Shown here piece by piece: positions 51,647 through 53,219 of a stretch of 53,219 nt of DNA. The notes under the pieces are model-generated. The model was not told the origin of the DNA, made no database searches, and was given only the letters and a program-made list of their open reading frames with translations. A program made the position numbers and the translations under genes. The first letter of the stretch is position 1, and each line of letters starts with the position of its first letter. The stretch comes from Lachnospiraceae bacterium (GTDB lineage: Bacteria; Bacillota; Clostridia; Lachnospirales; Lachnospiraceae). Where the stretch lies: contig CAJTCH010000037.1 in NCBI GenBank assembly GCA_910574715.1, positions 1 to 53,219 of the forward strand, in the 5' to 3' direction.

Positions 51647-52566
51647 GTGAATACAGATACTACCATAGCAAAAAATATCCGTGTGGCTGATGAAAAAGCC
51701 AGCTATGACGCGGCCTGCAAGCGGCTGCTTTCGGAAAAGATTATTTTAGCATGGATTATGAAGAACTGCCTGGAAGAATATCGTGGCTGTGATGTGGAAG
51801 AGATTGCGGAAAAATATATTGAGGGCACGCCGCAGGTGGGTGAAGCGGCAGTCGCTTTGGATGAATCCAACCGTGTTTCTATGATACAGGGAGTTGGAAA
51901 TGAAGATACTTCTCTGACGGAGGGGACTGTGACCTATGATATCCGCTTTCTTGCGACAGCTCCTATATCCGGGGAATTGATTCGTTTAATTATCAATACT
52001 ATTACTGCAGCCGGATGATTTCCGCCCAATATGGAACAGAGTTTATAAATTCCCACTATGAGAATATCAAAAAAGTATACAGCATATGGATTTGTATGAA
52101 TCCGCCAAAGAGCCGTGAAAACAGCATTACTCGTTATTACATTGCGGAAGAAAATCTGGTGGGTAGTGTAAAGGAACAAAAAGCGGATTATGATTTGATG
52201 GCGGCTGTTATGATTTGTCTTGGGAAAGAGACGGATTCGGGTACGGATTTATTGAAATTGTTGAATGTGCTTCTGTCCACGGAGACAGGTTCACAGAACA
52301 AGTGCCAGATATTGGAGGAAGATTTTCATATCAGAATGACTCAGACATTGGAAAGTGAGGTGTCGCTTATGTGTAATTTAAGTAAGGGTGTGGAGGAGAA
52401 AGGAATTCAGAAGGGAATTCAGAAGGGAATTGATAAAGGAATCACAGCAATGATTTTAACACTGAAAGAGCTGCAGATATCAAGTGACGTTATTCTGAAA
52501 CAAATCTGTGAAAAGTTTGGCCTGACAGAAGAAACTGCAGAAATGTACTTGAAAGAAATAAGTTAA
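51647..52566 (+). pseudogene. Rpn/PD-(D/E)XK nuclease-family gene with internal deletion
   Basis: A GTG after AGGAGGTGAGG starts MNTDTTIAKNIRVADEKASY, LLSEKIILAWIMKNCLEEYR, then SLTEGTVTYDIRFLATAPIS, GELIRLIIN and a stop at 52018. The next frame starts MISAQYGTEFINSHYENIKK, VYSIWICMNPPKSRENSITR and runs to 52566. In relatives LIIN continues VEAQNDFYPGYPL... to the CSRMISAQ segment, so about 55 bases are missing and the frame is shifted. The lost part holds conserved acidic nuclease residues. The tail has GIQKGIQKGIDKG from 12-base tandem repeats at 52402 to 52437. Confidence 0.7.
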
Positions 52567-52606
52567 ATATTTCAGGCAGAGCATTTTTTGTGTTCTGTCT
52601 GAAATA
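52567..52606 (+). terminator. hairpin after the nuclease remnant
   Basis: TTTCAGGCAGA and TCTGTCTGAAA form an 11-base stem with one mismatch around a T-rich loop; no strong T-run follows. Possible terminator. Confidence 0.5.
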
Positions 52607-52683
52607 ATACCTCATACTTCGCAACCTAAAACTGCTTATCATTACGATTTTATAAGCCTTGCAATAGTAAAAATAAAATAGCT

Positions 52684-53219
52684 TTATGCCGCATTGGGCA
52701 TAGTAAAGCGTTCTCTCCACGGTGTGGGGAGATTGCCGATAAATGTACAGAGCAGTCCGTTGATCTGTTCATCCGAAGCTTTGAAATGCTGTTTCACACT
52801 CTGCAGCATGATGTCCAAAATGAGAATGATTGCACAGTCCATCATTTCATTTATGATATCCCGCTGTACCTCATAAAACAGTTCTTCCAGACTTCTGTTA
52901 TCTGTATTTTGGAAACGCTCAATTGCCAGTATCATGTACCGTATTGCAACGATTACCATATGTGAAGTAATGGCATCATAGCTTGTACTGTGGCATTCCG
53001 TACGAAGTTTTAAATAGCTCTTTGACATTTTAAAATAGGTTTCAATTTTCCAGCGCATCGTGTACGCACGGAGGATTTTCTCTTCATCTAAGGTCATGTC
53101 AGTGCATACAAAGCATACCCAGTCCTTGCGGTTGCTGTGATTCCGTACGTAGACCAGTTTTGCCTTCATGGCATTCCCGGTACTGTCAGGAATGATAATA
53201 TCTACAGACAGGAGGTATC
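52684..53219 (-). CDS. IS4-type (DDE) transposase, C-terminal part, 5' end outside window
   Basis: The minus-strand frame is open to the right edge (DIIIPDSTGNAMKAKLVYVR) and reads SNRKDWVCFVCTDMTLDEEK, ILRAYTMRWKIETYFKMSKS, YLKLRTECHSTSYDAITSHM and LPTPWRERFTMPNAA at the end. YTMRWKIETYFKMSK is the YREK-like motif with catalytic Glu of IS4/IS1380-type DDE enzymes. At least 178 residues are present with no stop. The inverted repeat of the insertion sequence was not identified between 52566 and 52683. Confidence 0.8.
   Translation of the reverse strand, partial: YLLSVDIIIPDSTGNAMKAKLVYVRNHSNRKDWVCFVCTDMTLDEEKILRAYTMRWKIETYFKMSKSYLKLRTECHSTSYDAITSHMVIVAIRYMILAIERFQNTDNRSLEELFYEVQRDIINEMMDCAIILILDIMLQSVKQHFKASDEQINGLLCTFIGNLPTPWRERFTMPNAA

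Noticed and set aside
52402..52437. Tandem repeat as a CRISPR or VNTR locus
   Set aside because: It is a 12-base coding repeat (GIQK) in the tail of a nuclease-family gene, common in that family.
1..53219. tRNA, rRNA or origin of replication
   Set aside because: No cloverleaf-like sequence with CCA-type end, no rRNA core segment and no DnaA-box cluster was recognised by eye.

Overview
The window reads as chromosome of a gut Lachnospiraceae-type Clostridium (Firmicutes). This is inferred from strong AGGAGG ribosome binding sites, AT-rich intergenic DNA, many LytTR, GHKL, PadR and XRE regulators, TnpV, yjdF and DUF975/CmpB genes, and Rpn-type nuclease relics. No rRNA or tRNA gene and no CRISPR array was seen.

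Bases 1 to about 38,000 are a mosaic accessory region built largely from broken pieces of mobile elements. In order it holds: a transposon-associated zinc-ribbon fragment; half of an MFS efflux gene; two near-identical winged-helix fragments (1.36 and 4.6 kb); damaged WYL and YcaQ genes; an intact RidA gene; a PadR repressor divergent from a MATE exporter with three palindromic operators between them; a conjugative-element leader; then an intact envelope-stress or antimicrobial-response block (DUF3267, ECF sigma, ABC-2 exporter, LytTR two-component system, BceAB-like exporter; 8.2 to 17.8 kb). IS21 ends, an interrupted TnpV gene, a frameshifted TetR gene with a P1B metal ATPase, an IS91-like fragment, a CPBP protease and recombinase scars follow.

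Bases 26.7 to 37.5 kb are a defence region: an HTH gene with a GmrSD-like DUF262/DUF1524 protein, a yjdF riboswitch ahead of a decayed yjdF, and a decaying BREX type 1 locus (pglX cut at its 5' end, pglZ intact, brxL broken). An intact three-gene DUF3791-DUF3990-DUF3791 cassette sits between pglX and pglZ and looks like a toxin-antitoxin unit.

From about 38 kb to 51.4 kb the DNA is visibly more GC-rich, genes are intact and tightly packed, and it looks like host backbone: MFS transporter, PucR regulator, DUF1177 protein, a divergent DUF3100/small membrane protein/M20 amidohydrolase operon, DUF975-CmpB membrane protein, metallophosphoesterase, a UmuC-like polymerase with YolD, ZIP transporter and RlmH. 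The right end (51.4 to 53.2 kb) returns to remnants: two broken Rpn-type nuclease genes and a partial IS4-type transposase.

All product names come from reading motifs and recalling families. No search was run.
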